Shown: in pieces, positions 31,760 through 44,082 of the stretch | Numbering within the stretch: position 1 is the stretch's first letter | Layout: every line of letters starts with the position of its first letter | Assembly: GCF_040436345.1 (NCBI RefSeq) | Contig: NC_133219.1 | Location: 22,347,458 to 22,411,457, forward strand | Reading direction: 5' to 3' | DNA length: 64,000 bases | Source of the DNA: Pagrus major | Taxonomy: Eukaryota > Chordata > Actinopteri > Spariformes > Sparidae | Position numbers and translations under genes: made by a program | Notes under the pieces: model-generated | Told to the model about the DNA's origin: nothing | Databases searched by the model: none | Seen by the model: the letters and a program-made list of their open reading frames with translations, nothing else

Positions 31760-34700
31760 ATGTCTTCAGCTCAAAGTATGAGACAGTTTGTCTGTGATCG
31801 GCTAACCGCGGCCGCTCAAGAAATACTGGGAGTTTTTGAGAAGAAATTGGAAAATTGCGAGGCAGAAATCGCTCGTCAACGCAGGCTGTTGGACTCTGTC
31901 TTCACGCCTGAGATAAAGTTACACCGGACAGGTTGGGAAAATTCATTTTTTTCCCCTCATAAAGCCAATTCTGTGTTAAACAGTCGCAGGTATTGGTCAA
32001 GTCATGTGTTATTTTTCAGCTATGTCGAGCCTCAACTTACAGGAAAAAACACTTTAACAGGTGTAACAAATCATTAGATTTCGAGAAGATACCGTGATGA
32101 GTGGGCTCAGCATGTCGCTAAATAGGCATAAATATATGTGTCCAAATTGTTAGTGACATTACACTGTATTACACTTACTGCTGTCACAAAGCGTGTTAGA
32201 CACGTGAAGCCTCGTTACATGCGGAAGTCGCCATAATACTTCGGTCCTGTCTCCTGAGGGTCGATAAAAACTTGACAATAATTGACATATCCTAAACATT
32301 GCCAGAAGCCTGAACTCGGCCATCGGTTGTTATGTTAGACAACTTTGTTAACAACAAGCAGTTGTGGAAACTAACCAGTGGTTGAATGTAACTAAGTACA
32401 TTTACTCAAGTACTGTACTATTTGTAGGAGCTATTTGTAATGTCCAGCCACCTGCTTAAAACGAATAGGGGGCAGTATTTCCTCCTTTATCAAGGTTTAG
32501 TTCAAACCCTTTTTGGCATTTATCCTATATATTTCATTTGTTTCCTTGCAAATTCAATATTGCACGTTGTTAAAATTGTGAACACCGAAATAATTACTTC
32601 TATCTATATATTTAGTTACCCATATATTCACCATTGCTCAGTTGTATCATTCTTTTGTTGCACAATAAGTGCTAAATAAAACTTTTGGAGGTTTACATTG
32701 ATTCTAAATTTTGAAAGCTCATTCAATTTGTGTAACAAAGACAGGTCTGTGTAAGCAGACATACTAAGCAACCACTGTAACCTTCATTTGAGTAAAGCTG
32801 GCACAAAAGCCTTTCCAGCAGGTTGGACTGTTTCATTTCAGTGATTGTCAACACAAAAAGCCTTTTGTGTTTTGGCATTTATCACAAACAAAAACAAAAT
32901 GTACAAAAATATCAGTGCAATAGTAGACACAGGAATATTTGCCGTGGTGTTTGGTGCATTAAAAAAATGGAGGCTAATTACTGCAGCAGTCAAGACCATA
33001 AATATAAAAAAAATAAAAATTACAATAAAAATATAAGGAAATACTATAACAGGTATGCATGTTTTAGACTTACAAAGCTGTACAGTTTTTGGGGGTGGGG
33101 GGGGGGGCTTGTTGATGAGACCAGCTGCAGATAAGAATAAAGGGCAGGGTGGTAATTCATCACTGGGGGTGGCTGGACTGGACTTTGCTTCTAAAAAGAC
33201 AAAGGTGGGGCAGGGCAGTTACTTTAGTTCAGACACCTTGTTTTTATTAAAACATGTTAGGGCTGTGTTTACTATACAGTGTGAACAGTGATGTGACCAG
33301 GCTAAGATAAATACAATGTGAACTCTGTAGCATTTTGAATGTTTTTTGTTAAGCCTTCTGTACATGTAATATATGATTAATGAGAATTTTAATTTTAATA
33401 TTACAGGGAGGATTTATTCATTATTTCACTCAGATGATGTCACTACTCATAATACATACATCACAGTGCCATCTGCCCTCTTTCAGGAAGAAAGTAAAGA
33501 ACAGTTGTGTACAAAACTAATGATTTTATACTGTCACACAGCAGAAACATGGACTGCAGAGATAAACTTGTTCATCAGACCGCCACATGGTTTTCACTGG
33601 ACACACGGTTTACAAATTACAACTAACTGAGATCTTCAGCCACCGTAGACTTACTTGTCACGGTCACTCGGTCCAATGCTTGATACAGCAGGATCTTCCA
33701 GCTCTGCAGGCCTGGTCCCACTTCATGGGAGTAGAAGCCAGAGCTGCTCCTTGTACTTTCCTGGAGCAGCAACTTGATGATTTACTGACTGTACATAATA
33801 TCTAACAGTGTCATTGCTGCAATAAGACACAAGTAATAAACCTTATAATGTCCTCAAAAATGTATAGCAAAGTTACATAACCTCAAATCTTGCCTCATCT
33901 CATGGCAGTAGTTCCAAGTGGTTAGAATATGATGAATCAAATGACATTTTTTCAGTCTGTCTACTACTGGGTCCATACAAACACAATTTACATTCACCTG
34001 CTATAAATAAAAGCAACTAATAACTGACAGCAGAGCAAGAATATGCAAAACTCGACCAAACTGCTGAACCTCCAACGGCTTGTCAAAATAAGACTTAAAT
34101 AAGCTTTCTTATGATCTTCACGTGTGGTTTTTGTGTATACAGTATGTTTACTTTTTACATTGCTGCTTTTCTCTGCACCTGACGTGGTGTCTTTTCAGGA
34201 GTTGTTGTTTGAGATGATGATAAAAGTCGTTTTTCTGGAGCTGCATCTTTGTGTTTACTGAATAACTTATGAGGCTGTTAACTTCTCTATGGTAGTTCCT
34301 CTGGTTGGCTCGACTTCTTCATCATCTCCTGCAGCACACTAGTCGCTACAGCGACTCACAATAACCCCCTCAGGCCAGGAGGACATATTACAGAATGTAT
34401 TACAGAAGAGACAGCCTGTACTTGGCTGCTTAGCAGTGGATATCTCTGCAATGCAGTACAAAGACATCTTGGACATAACACCAGAACTGCCACTTCTTCA
34501 CACTCGTTGATAGGGTTAGTTCATTTTTTTTAATGTTTTAAACTAAAATAATGCACCTTTTATGTACAAATTTGAGGTACTGGCACTCAAATGGAGTATT
34601 TTTATGTTATGCAACTTAAAATTTGTACTCCAGATGTAAATATTGCACTTTTTACTTCACTACATTTGTCCCACAGCTTTAGTTACTTTATTAGTTTTAA

Positions 34701-37700
34701 AAAATCATACCGTTTCAGTTCAGAGAAAACCATCTATCTCAAAATTCGGTGATTTTAAATTTGATTATTTCAAATTGATTATTTTATTTAACATGTGATG
34801 ATTTTATAGAATACGATCCATTGCAGATTAAATTACCCAACAGTATTTAGCTCAAATCTAAACATCTAGAGCGTTAACATACAACATACACATTAATACA
34901 GCAGTAATATTGATCCAAAAACTTAATGTTCAATAGTAAAATACTGACTGGCAAACATTGACATTTTTACTGCACAATAAGTACTTTTATTTTGGATATT
35001 TTAGAGACATTAATCTGACATACTTCCATAGTTTAACTTCAGTAAGGTTTCGACTGCCTGACTTTTACTTATGGTGGAGTACTTTCACAGTGTGGTATTG
35101 CTACTTTTATTTAAGTGAATAATCTGAATACTTCTTCCACCACTAAAAGTAACTAGCATTAAGTACATTTACTCAAGTAATTTGTAATACAATTTTGACT
35201 AAATACTGAATTTTTACGACCTGATTATTACAATTTCATGATGGTTTCACCTGTATACTGTTATTGTATTACTCAACTACTTTAATCATTCAACTAGTTA
35301 AAGCTACTTGTCTAAAGTTATAAGAAATACAATACATTTCCTCATTAAATATTAAAACTATGATTCCTAAACCTTCTGGCTTGTGATCACTTACAATAAG
35401 GTCCAGTTAGGGTCATTATACAGATGTCTTGGAGTTGTTGGTACTCAAAGACATCAAACTTCTTGCCTTGCTTTGTCAGTCCTTGAGAGGTGAACTGTTG
35501 TGTGTCTAATTAACACTGTTCATCATAGACTTTCTTAATCACAACCGTTGAATACAGGCTTATTAATGTGCAGCATTTCATCATTGTCTTATTTCTTTGT
35601 CCTTCCCTTTAGAGCTCGCACAGTTATCTGTCAATAAGGAGGGGGCAGTCCTTCGGAACAGGCTGCAGACTGGCTCCAGTTCGGTCCAACCAGATCCTGC
35701 ACGTATCAAGGAGGAACAAGAGGAAATGTGTGTCAGTCAGGAACGACAGCAGCTTGCACAGCAACAGGACACCAATGCCTCTAAGGTGACTCCAGCTTGT
35801 GAGGAAAGTGTCCACAGGGATCAATCTCAGAATTTGGACAAAGACCAGCCAAATAAAGATCCTCCATCCAGCGACTCAAATAAAGAGATATTATCTGGAT
35901 CTGACGGGGAGGGTTCTGCGGTATCAGCAACAAATGATGACAATCTCACTCACAACTCTCAAGAAGCTGAGAGTCAAGATCACATAACTTGCACCCATGG
36001 AGGTGCAACCCCAACTAGGCATAATGAGTCAACAACACATAAGACAAGTGATGACGAAAACGCATCAGCTACAAGTATGGAGCACACATCAGATAACCAA
36101 AGCAATGATGGGAACACAACATCAACTAAAATTACTGAGCCAACACCAAATGAAAAATGTAATGATAAGACCACAGCATCAACTAGAGACATTGAGTGTC
36201 CACCAACTGAGAGCGGAAATGATAACACCCCAACATCAGAAGGTAATAGTGAGTCAACAGCATCAATTAGTAGTACCAAGCTAACACCAAATGAGAACAC
36301 AACATCAATCAGAAATACTGAGCCAACACCACAGAGGAAATCAGAAACAACATCAGCTAAAAATATTAAGCCAACACCACAGAGTAAGTGCAGCGATAAG
36401 ACCACGAAATCAACTAAAGGCACCAAGCAAACACCAAATGTTGAAAAACGTAATGTTGAGGATCCAACATCAACTGAAAACACTGAGCAAACAACTAATA
36501 AGAACCGTAATGATGAGAAGACAACATCAGTTACACATACCGAGTCAGCGCCAAAGAAGAAAGGTGACGATAAGACCACAGCATCAAATGATGAGAACTC
36601 AACATCGAAAGCAAATGGTGAACCAACACAAAATAAGAAACAAAACAATGAGAAGACAACATCAGCCAAAAGTACTTTGAGTACTAAACCAGCACCAAAA
36701 AGACACAGTGGTGGTAAAACAACTTCTACTGGAAGTGTTGAGCCAACACCACGTAAGGATTGTAACAGTGAGAACAATTCAGCTACACCACAGGAGAAGG
36801 GTGATGATACAAGCACAACATCAAATGAATGCACCGAACTTACACCAAATGAGACATATAATGATGAGAACCCAACATCAGAAGAAAATAGTGAACCAAA
36901 ACTAAATAGGAAAAGCCAAGATGGGAGACCAATCTCAACTGGAAGTTTTGAGCCAGCACCAAATAAGAAACGTAACAATGAGAAGACAACATCAGCTAAA
37001 AGTGCTGATCCAACAGCAAAAAGAAAACCCAATGACGGGAAAGCAAAATTAACCTCAAGTTCTAAACCAGCACCAAACAAGAGTAATGATGGAAGCACCA
37101 CATCAACCAGAAGCAGTGAGTTGACACCAAATAAGAAACCGAAAAATGACAACACAGAGTCTACAAGCAGCAAGGGGTTGACAACTCGTAAGAGACTTAA
37201 GGAGGGAAGCGCAACATCGGTTGGAAGTAGTGAATCAACACCAATAAAGAAACGTAAGGATGAAAATACACCGACCAGAAATACAGAGCAAAAGCAAAGT
37301 GAGGAACACAACAATGAGAGCACAGGGTCAACTGGAAGTATTACAGCACCAACAGACAAGAATGATGGGAACACCTCAGGTAGTAGTAGTAGTAACGAGG
37401 GTGAAACTGACAACCCTTTCAAGTGTGAAAGGTGTGGTAAAGTGATGACTAATTTCAAAAACTACAAATTTCATATGAAATCCCACACTGTTGAAAAGAC
37501 TTACAAATGTGACGATTGTGGGAAAATGTTCAGGGAGAGTTGGGATTTGAATAAACATCTGGTGGTTCACTCTGTTGTCAAGCCTTATAAATGCACGGTC
37601 TGCGGAAACGGGTTCAACCGCCAGTATAATCTGGATCTGCATTCAAGGGTTCACACTGGAGAAAAGCCATACAAATGTGACGTCTGTGATAAAAGCTTCA

Positions 37701-38104
37701 GCTCATTGGTGAATATGAAAAAGCACAAGAGAATTCACACAGGTGTGAAGCCTTACAGCTGCAGCGAATGCGGGAAGGAGTTCGCAGATTCTTCGGCTTT
37801 CAGAAATCACCAGCGAGTCCATTCGGGGGAAAAGCCCTTCAAGTGTTCCTATTGCAAGAGAGAATTTGCTACCGGTACGACTTTGAAAAGGCACACCAGA
37901 ATACACACAGGTGAAAAGCCATATAAGTGCACTGTGTGTGACAAGTTGTTTGGTCATAAAACAGACCTGAAAGGACACATGAGGTTACATACTGGGGAGA
38001 AGCCTTACAAATGCAGCACTTGTGGAGAAAAGTTCTCCACCTGGTTAAAACACAGCAAACACAAGAGAAAGCACACAAGCGAAGCACAAAGCCCTTCTAC
38101 TTAA
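31760..38104 (+). CDS. Zinc-finger gene I (helical domain, long repeat linker, eight C2H2 fingers)
   Basis: Predicted join(31760..31931,35613..38104), 887 residues, intron 3681 bp. Exon 1 encodes MSSAQSMRQFVCDRL, TAAAQEILGVF and RQRRLLD and ends GGACAG|GTTGGG. Exon 2 follows CCCTTTAG and reads ELAQLSVNKEGAVL through the phase-1 junction. The linker keeps IKEE; the second SUMO-like site is lost (LAQQQD). Residues of about 190-655 form a low-complexity region rich in Thr, Ser, Asn, Lys and Glu, made of many degenerate units such as TEPTPNKKRNDEKTTS. No other cluster member has this. Eight fingers follow at about 660-880; the first has an unusual core (KVMTNFKNYKFH). The frame is open throughout, which argues for a functional gene. 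Polyadenylation signal candidate at 39567. Predicted nuclear DNA-binding protein with a long disordered arm. Confidence 0.9.
32376..32430 (+). mobile_element. TACATTTACTCAAGTACTG repeat, left fragment
   Basis: CAGTGGTTGAATGTAACTAAG followed by TACATTTACTCAAGTACTG is the start of a widespread acanthomorph repeat; only 55 bp are present. Confidence 0.6.
33655..33771 (-). other. Possible unassigned exon on the minus strand in the intron of I
   Basis: The minus strand has an open frame containing YSHEVGPGLQSWKILLYQAL and ending close to a consensus donor (GACAA|GTAAGT, minus-strand donor at 33654-33649). Base composition is less AT-rich than its surroundings. The protein is not one I recognise and the acceptor is unclear. 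It could be a retrotransposon-borne fragment or chance. Confidence 0.2.
34557..35300. mobile_element. TTCTTCCACCACT / ACATTTACTCAAGTA repeat copies in intron of I
   Basis: One near-complete diverged copy (ACAAATTTGAGGTACTGGCA to CTTCTTCCACCACT at 35144) is followed directly by the left part of another (AAGTACATTTACTCAAGTAA). Confidence 0.6.
35995..37410 (+). repeat. Coding Ser/Thr/Asn/Lys repeat tract of gene I
   Basis: More than twenty degenerate in-frame units of roughly 60-70 bp, each around ACTGAGCCAACACCAAATAA and GATGAGAAGACAACATCAGC. Units such as 36480-36540 and 36950-37010 are clearly related. Lack of T in key positions also leaves a 492-codon frame open on the opposite strand; this is a by-product of composition. 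Confidence 0.85.
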
Positions 38105-39794
38105 AAACAAGTCTGCATTTGATGCACAATACTGCTGATAAAGGTACATGAATTGCACTAAAGCAGAATTTCTGCTGGTATTTTAACATTTTATTTTAAA
38201 AGAACTCCCCCAATTTAGCATAGCATTTCTAAAACATTGTTGGACTTCATCACTCCAACAGAACCAGTCTTCCTTATTCCTTCTTCCTTGTTAAAATCTG
38301 GTGCCAACACTGACCAGTCAGCAATACAGTTGTGTGCGGCTAATAATGTAGCCTTGGGGCTACAGAGGCCTGTACAAAATATATATATATATTTTTTAAC
38401 TGGCTGCCGCTGCCTGGATGTCACTTAAGACAACATATCAGACTTTACACAGCTCCCTCTGAAGCCAAATGCAACTTTTTCACATACAGTATGTAGTAAT
38501 ACTCTCTAAGACCTGTAAACAGACTTTGATGTTAAAAGTGGAGTTAACTTTTAAGTTTTAATTTTCTGTTTTCTGTTTTATACTTTAAGGTCTTTCTCAT
38601 GCCTTGTGTTTGATGCGGTAACTGAGCTTAGGGTATTAGCCAGCTCGCTTTGCTCTCATTGGGCCATCCAGGGCTTAAAAATGGAGCTGCACTTATAAAC
38701 TCAAAGGGCAGCATTGGTGATGGTTTGCTGCTTCAGCTACTTTAGAGAGGATGAAATACAGTCCAGGAAGGGTGGTTTGAGTAATGGATCTATAAGCTAG
38801 CACTGCACAGAGCATTAGAATATCAAACTGACAATCATTTTTATAGACAAACAGTGGATTTATATGGTTCATGCTACAATGTAGTCCTGGATTGTGTGCT
38901 AGCATTTATTCAACTGGCCAGAGTGGTCATTTGCTGGATTAACTTGCATTGTGTTGCAGCAAAAGTCCATCTAGCTTTAAGTTTTATGTTGGATGCTTTG
39001 TTGTTTTTCTTTCTTGAGTTGTCTTTATGAAATGAATGAGCGGGCTGCACATTAGCTTGTAGCACTAATGTCAGTCTGGACACAGCCTTATCTCTGGCAC
39101 CGTCGCATGATGGTGACTCAAAATGAATATGTCATGAGTATGGTAATAAGCAAATGTGCAGGTTGTTAATGAATGTATTTCAGGGTCTAGAAAAACCTGA
39201 ATCTTGTTTAAATACAGGGTGATCTGACTGAGGTAGAGGCACTCTCACTTATAACTCTGATGGAACAAATCTATATGGATGACAAAATCAGTTTGTAATC
39301 CCACCGTTTTGGGCCTTGCTATGTTTCATGACAGTAACATACACAGAAACGGTTATTTTGATCTGCTGTATCATTGTTTTAATCAGAGAGCATGTTATAT
39401 ATTGTATTAGGAAAAGAAATGCAGCCTCTTTGTTGTCTTAATGCCTTAATGCCTTATCCTCTTGGTAATGAGTTTGTTTTCAAAAGTGCAGCTTCTAATC
39501 TACAGCACAATTTTTCTGTAAAACCCACAAAATGAATGTATTATGAATGATTTTTAATCAGTCTTAAATAAACCAAAATTTGCCTTTTTCATAAAAAGGT
39601 GTGGTTGTAATGTTGCTTGCAATTTACATTTTGGGCAGCTGATGGACAGACAGATAGGATGCCTCAGATGTAAGGCACTTGAACTGGCTTGTGTAGATGA
39701 GCACTGCTCTCTAGGTTTTATAGTAAGAAACTTTTGCTAAGATAAGTGACGAAATGAAGACAGTGTGTCTCGGAATTGCAGCTAAATTAATTAT
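38105..39794. other. 3' flank of gene I
   Basis: Probable 3' untranslated region up to an AATAAA at 39567-39572 (TTAAATAAACC). No coding exon recognised. Confidence 0.4.
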
Positions 39795-40405
39795 TTGGAT
39801 ATTATGAAAATTCAGTGTTTATTTTCAATAACTTCCGTATCATGTGACCCAGTGACTCCAAGCCAAGGCTGAATTGTATTACTAAATAGGACAAGTAAGA
39901 CACACCTATTTTTATTGGATTTTACTGCTTTTATTTTATATGAATATTTATTATGAAAATTCAGTATTTATTTCAATAGCTTCCATGTCATGTGACCCAG
40001 TGACTCCAAGCCAATGCTGAATTGTATGACTAAATGGGACAAATAAGACTCCACTCTCTTTTTATTACATTTTACTGCTTCTTTTATTTTATATGAATAT
40101 TAATTATTATTAAAATTCAGCAGTTTATTTTCAATGGCATCCATTTCATGTGACCCAGTGACTCCAAACCAATGCCAAATTGTATCACCACACAGGTCAC
40201 GTAGAACACGCCTCTTTTAATTGGAATTTACTCCTTTTATTTTTTTATGAAAATTTATTAAGAAAATTAAGCATTTATTTTCAATAGCTTCCATGTCACG
40301 TGACCCAGTGACTCCAAACCAATGCCAAATTGTGACTAAATGGGACAAATGGGACTCTTCTCTTTTATTACATTTTACTGCTTCTTTTATTTTATATGAA
40401 TCCAA
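39795..40405 (+). repeat. Four-copy ~150-bp minisatellite with an E-box in every unit
   Basis: Units are anchored by TGTGACCCAGTGACTCCAA or CGTGACCCAGTGACTCCAA, with anchors starting at 39841, 39989, 40147 and 40297 (spacing 148, 158, 150). Each has TTTTATTTTATATGAAT and AAAATTCAG(T)ATTTATTT segments. Three units carry TCATGTGACC and one GTCACGTGACC, all containing a CANNTG E-box. Lies 0.4-0.9 kb upstream of gene J. Confidence 0.85.
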
Positions 40406-40646
40406 TGTCCAGCCTAAAACTAACTTCACCTCGGTGTTTGATTAAGTACATTTAGTTATTTACTTTATTTCTTTATCTATTTACAGGTGTGAACCTTTTT
40501 TTTTTATTAATATATGTATTACTTAGCCTTGCAGTTTGCAGTATGCTTGTATTGTTTTATGCAATGCAAATTATTATTATTCCTACAAGAATTATACAAT
40601 TTATTGTTAATAAAGTTTTTTGAGGGAAAAAAAGAACATGGGCCGG
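40406..40646. other. Region between the minisatellite and the J promoter
   Basis: AT-rich; no feature recognised. Confidence 0.3.
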
Positions 40647-40697
40647 TTACGTCAGAGGCTGGGGGCGGGGTTATCGTGACCCACCGGAACATAAACA
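40647..40697 (+). promoter_or_regulatory. Proximal promoter block of gene J
   Basis: TTACGTCA (CRE-like, 40647-40654), GGGGGCGGGG (GC box, 40661-40670) and CCGGAACATAAACA (40684-40697) lie within 120 bp of the start codon. The same series is present before K (44632-44685), inside otherwise diverged sequence. Confidence 0.6.
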
Positions 40698-40764
40698 GTG
40701 TTTGTTTAGCCCACAGATTTTGTAGCCTGGCTTATTTTCAGAAGAACAAGAACAGAGTTTCACA

Positions 40765-42999
40765 ATGGAGGAGAAATGGAAGAAATGGTCCTTGGAGGAG
40801 ACGAACTGTCTCCTTGCACTGTGGTCCTCACCTGAAGTCCAGAGCAAACTAGTCGGAGCGACAAGAACAAAACCCGCGTACGAGCAGATACAACACGGGA
40901 TGTCTACAGCGGGGTACAACAGGAGCTTCGACCAGATCGTTAACAGACTCAAGAAGCTGAAAACTGAGTACAGGGAACTAAAGAAAACCCAAAGCGGCAG
41001 TGAGCAGCCACAGAGTAACCCCTATTTCAAAGTACTCGACTCGGTCCTCGGCGATAGACCTGCATGCCAGCTGACCGAGGCCTTGAACTCATCAGCAGCA
41101 ATCGTTAAGGTGATAGTGGATGATAAAGTGTTGCAAACCTTCAATGTTCCTGGTAAGTTTTATTTTTCAATTGTTTTTTTAATTTAATTTTTTTTTTATA
41201 TAAATGTTTCGCCTTGTTTCTAATCAGCTATTTATTTCCTAATGGTTCAGCGAATGAACGGTTGCTAGTTTGTCACCTCAATGTCAGGGACATGGCTGGG
41301 TTGAAACGTAGGTCCCTCTGGTGCCCCCGAAAACTCGGACTACCTTTCATTAAGAACAAAAGAAAACTTGCAATACCGTCTTCTATTTCTGACCCTAGCC
41401 CAATAGTTCCCACACAGTCCGTAAAGGATGACTGAAGTTATAGTGCAGCTTGTATTAACTTCTATATTTGACCTCTGATTTGTTGAGCTGACTTCAGACT
41501 ACTTGTACTTTTATACTCTCACAGCAGTTAAATACTGATTCATATGTTATACATAAAAGGTTGTGTGATGGAATATTTTTTTTTATAAAACCACACGCTT
41601 CATCAGGCAAAACATATTTATTTTCCCTTGTTTTGTCCATTCAGAGCTCCCACAATATGTCTGTAAGAAGGAGGAAGAAGAGGAGGAGGAGAAGGAGGTT
41701 GTTCTTGACCAGCAGCTCTGTAAGCAGGAGAGGGACTCCAGTCTGGACCAAGAGGACTCCAAGCCTCCACAGATTAAAGAGGAACAGGAGGAACTCTGCA
41801 CCAGTCAGGATGGAGAGCAGCTTGTCCTGAAGCAGGAAACTGATACTTTTATGTTGACTCCTACATATGATCAAACTGAATTCAAAGATCAATCTCTGCT
41901 TTTACATCCTGAACAAACTCTGCAAGATGCAGCAGAGGAAAATCCTCTTGACAAAATCCAGATTGAATGTGTCACATCTGAAACTGACACCTACCATGTA
42001 GCAGATAACCAGAATCACAGGGGAGAAAACCACAGAGACTCGGCACCAATGACACATACTGTGCCAGAACCAAAGAAGGACCAACCGATGAAAACTCCTA
42101 AAGAAAAACCCTATAAATGCTGCTTCTGTGAGAAAACATTTGCTCAGTCCGGTGAGTTAACTAAACACAGGAGAACTCATACGGGTGAGAAGCCGTATGT
42201 TTGCAGCACCTGTGGGAAAACATTCATCTGTGGTGCAAATATGAAGAGGCACATGAGGACTCACACAGGTGACAAGCCTCACATCTGCAGCTACTGTAGT
42301 AAAGCGTTTCTTTTCTTAAAAAACTTGAAAGTTCACATGAGAATCCACACTGGTGAAAAGCCTTATAAATGCACCTACTGTGAAAGGACCTTCATCCATC
42401 ACTCTATCCTGAAACGACACATAAAAACTCACACTGGAGAAAAGCCCTTTGAATGCCGCTTATGTGAGAAAACTTTTGCTCAGGTGGCTGAGGTAACTAA
42501 ACACATGAGGACTCACACGGGCGAGAAGCCATACGTCTGTGTCACCTGTGGGAAAAGTTTCAGCTGTGGTGCTAATTTGAATAGGCACATAAGGATTCAC
42601 ACAGGTGAGACGCCTTACACCTGCAGCGACTGTGGGAAGGAGTTTAAAGATTCCTCGTCGTTGAAGAATCATTTTCGAATGCATACAGGGGAGAAGCCGT
42701 ATGAATGCCCTGCATGTGGGAAGAGATTTCCAATCAGTTCAGCGTTGGCTAAGCACATTAGAATCCACACAGGTGATAGGCCATACAAGTGTGACACCTG
42801 TGGAGTTGGTTATATCCAAAAAACAGAATTGAGAGCACACATTATGATCCATACAGGTGAGAGACCATTCAAATGCAATGTGTGTGGAGACGGGTTCAGA
42901 AGAAAGACAACACTGAAGAATCACATGAAAGTCCATAAGGGGGTTTCACCAAGTAGCAGTTCTTTAAATGATGTACCTGTGCATGACATGAAAAAGTAG
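40765..42999 (+). CDS. Gene J: Myb/SANT-like domain joined to ten C2H2 fingers
   Basis: Predicted join(40765..41152,41645..42999), 580 residues. Exon 1 (129 residues) is a Myb/SANT-like domain of the MSANTD type: KWKKWSLEETNCLLALW, AYEQIQHGMSTAGYNRS, IVNRLKKLKTEYRELKK, then PYFKVLDSVLGDRP. It ends CCTG|GTAAGT in phase 1. Exon 2 follows CATTCAG and reads ELPQYVCKKEEEEE, the standard start of the cluster's second exon, with the IKEE and LKQE motifs. Ten fingers follow. No standard helical-domain exon was found between J exon 1 and exon 2 or upstream. The domain has thus replaced the usual N-terminal exon. MSANTD domains are known DNA-binding folds related to Harbinger transposon proteins. The stop TAG corresponds to a TTA codon in K, so J is shorter at the C-terminus. 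Confidence 0.85.
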
Positions 43000-44082
43000 T
43001 CAAATGGTAAAACAAAACAACAAAAAAAAAACTTCTCTGTAGATCTTGTTTAATGTTTTCACCTCACGTCCTTGTTTCTAGACATAACCCCAATGAACTG
43101 ACTGCTCTTGGAGGTTTTCTTCCGTGATTTTCAAGAAATTGCTGTCTGACCTTGCTTCATGATACAGGCCCCTGATCCACACAAATAAGTGTGATGTAGA
43201 TGCATAAACAATGACTCGAAAGTGGTGAAATAACTGAAATGACACCCCTGGTGGAAATGGATCTACAGATTCAGACAGAGTTCTGTTGGTGCACCCGGAG
43301 TCAGCTGCTGTCTGGGATATAACTCAATTTTAAAACAACCAATCTTTATTTGATCATATTGATACAATGTACAACATAATGAAACTGGTGCTCTGCATTA
43401 AACCCATCCTGAAGAACCAGCAACTCCAGATGTGAGCCCTGGTCACGGGCACTGACTGGAGAATTAATCTGGTGTGCATGTTTTGAAGGTGGGGGTAACC
43501 AGAGTACCCGGAGGAAACCCACGCAAGGGGAGAACATGCAAACTCTGCAGAGCACCACCGTGCTCATGGTCCTATTCTGCCATCATGTGGTTGTTAATTT
43601 ATTTGCACTATTTATTTGTTGTATTTTTAAGCAGACAACATGTAAAATTAGTTAAGTATATTGGGATATGTAATAAAAGTCAAACGTGTTGCATTATTTT
43701 TGGGGACCAAAAATATTCACAAAATAGAAAATAAAAATTCTGATATGTCACAGAATAAACAATCAAGTGAAAAATATCTCAATATCCCTAACTAATTTTG
43801 AGTAGTGTATCATGCATCCCCGGTAAATACATGTCTAAGTTGCCATTTTCGTCTTGTGCAACTGTCAGCTACCCCTGTACAGTATTTCCATTGGTATCTG
43901 ATGTGAATTCATTTTATGGGCCAACCTTTTTTTGCTCCTGTGTGTGTCTGGAAAGTGTATTATGATGCTTTCATGCAGCAGTTGGATATAATTTATCTGT
44001 CAATTTAAATTATGTTTAAAATAAATTAGACTATAACTAACATAAAGCATGAGCATTTGACCTATATTTCTAGATAGAAAGT
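43000..44082. other. 3' flank of gene J
   Basis: AATAAA at 43672-43677 is a polyadenylation candidate. GGAGGAAACCCACGCAAGG and GGGAGAACATGCAAACTC (about 43510-43550) are phrases of a common fish interspersed repeat. From about 43560 to 43990 the sequence matches the 3' flank of K (47580-48020). Confidence 0.5.

Noticed and set aside
35980-37458. 492-codon open frame on the minus strand opposite gene I
   Set aside because: It is the complement of the repeat tract. The hydrophobic composition follows from the codon bias of the plus-strand repeats, and there is no domain, splice or promoter support.
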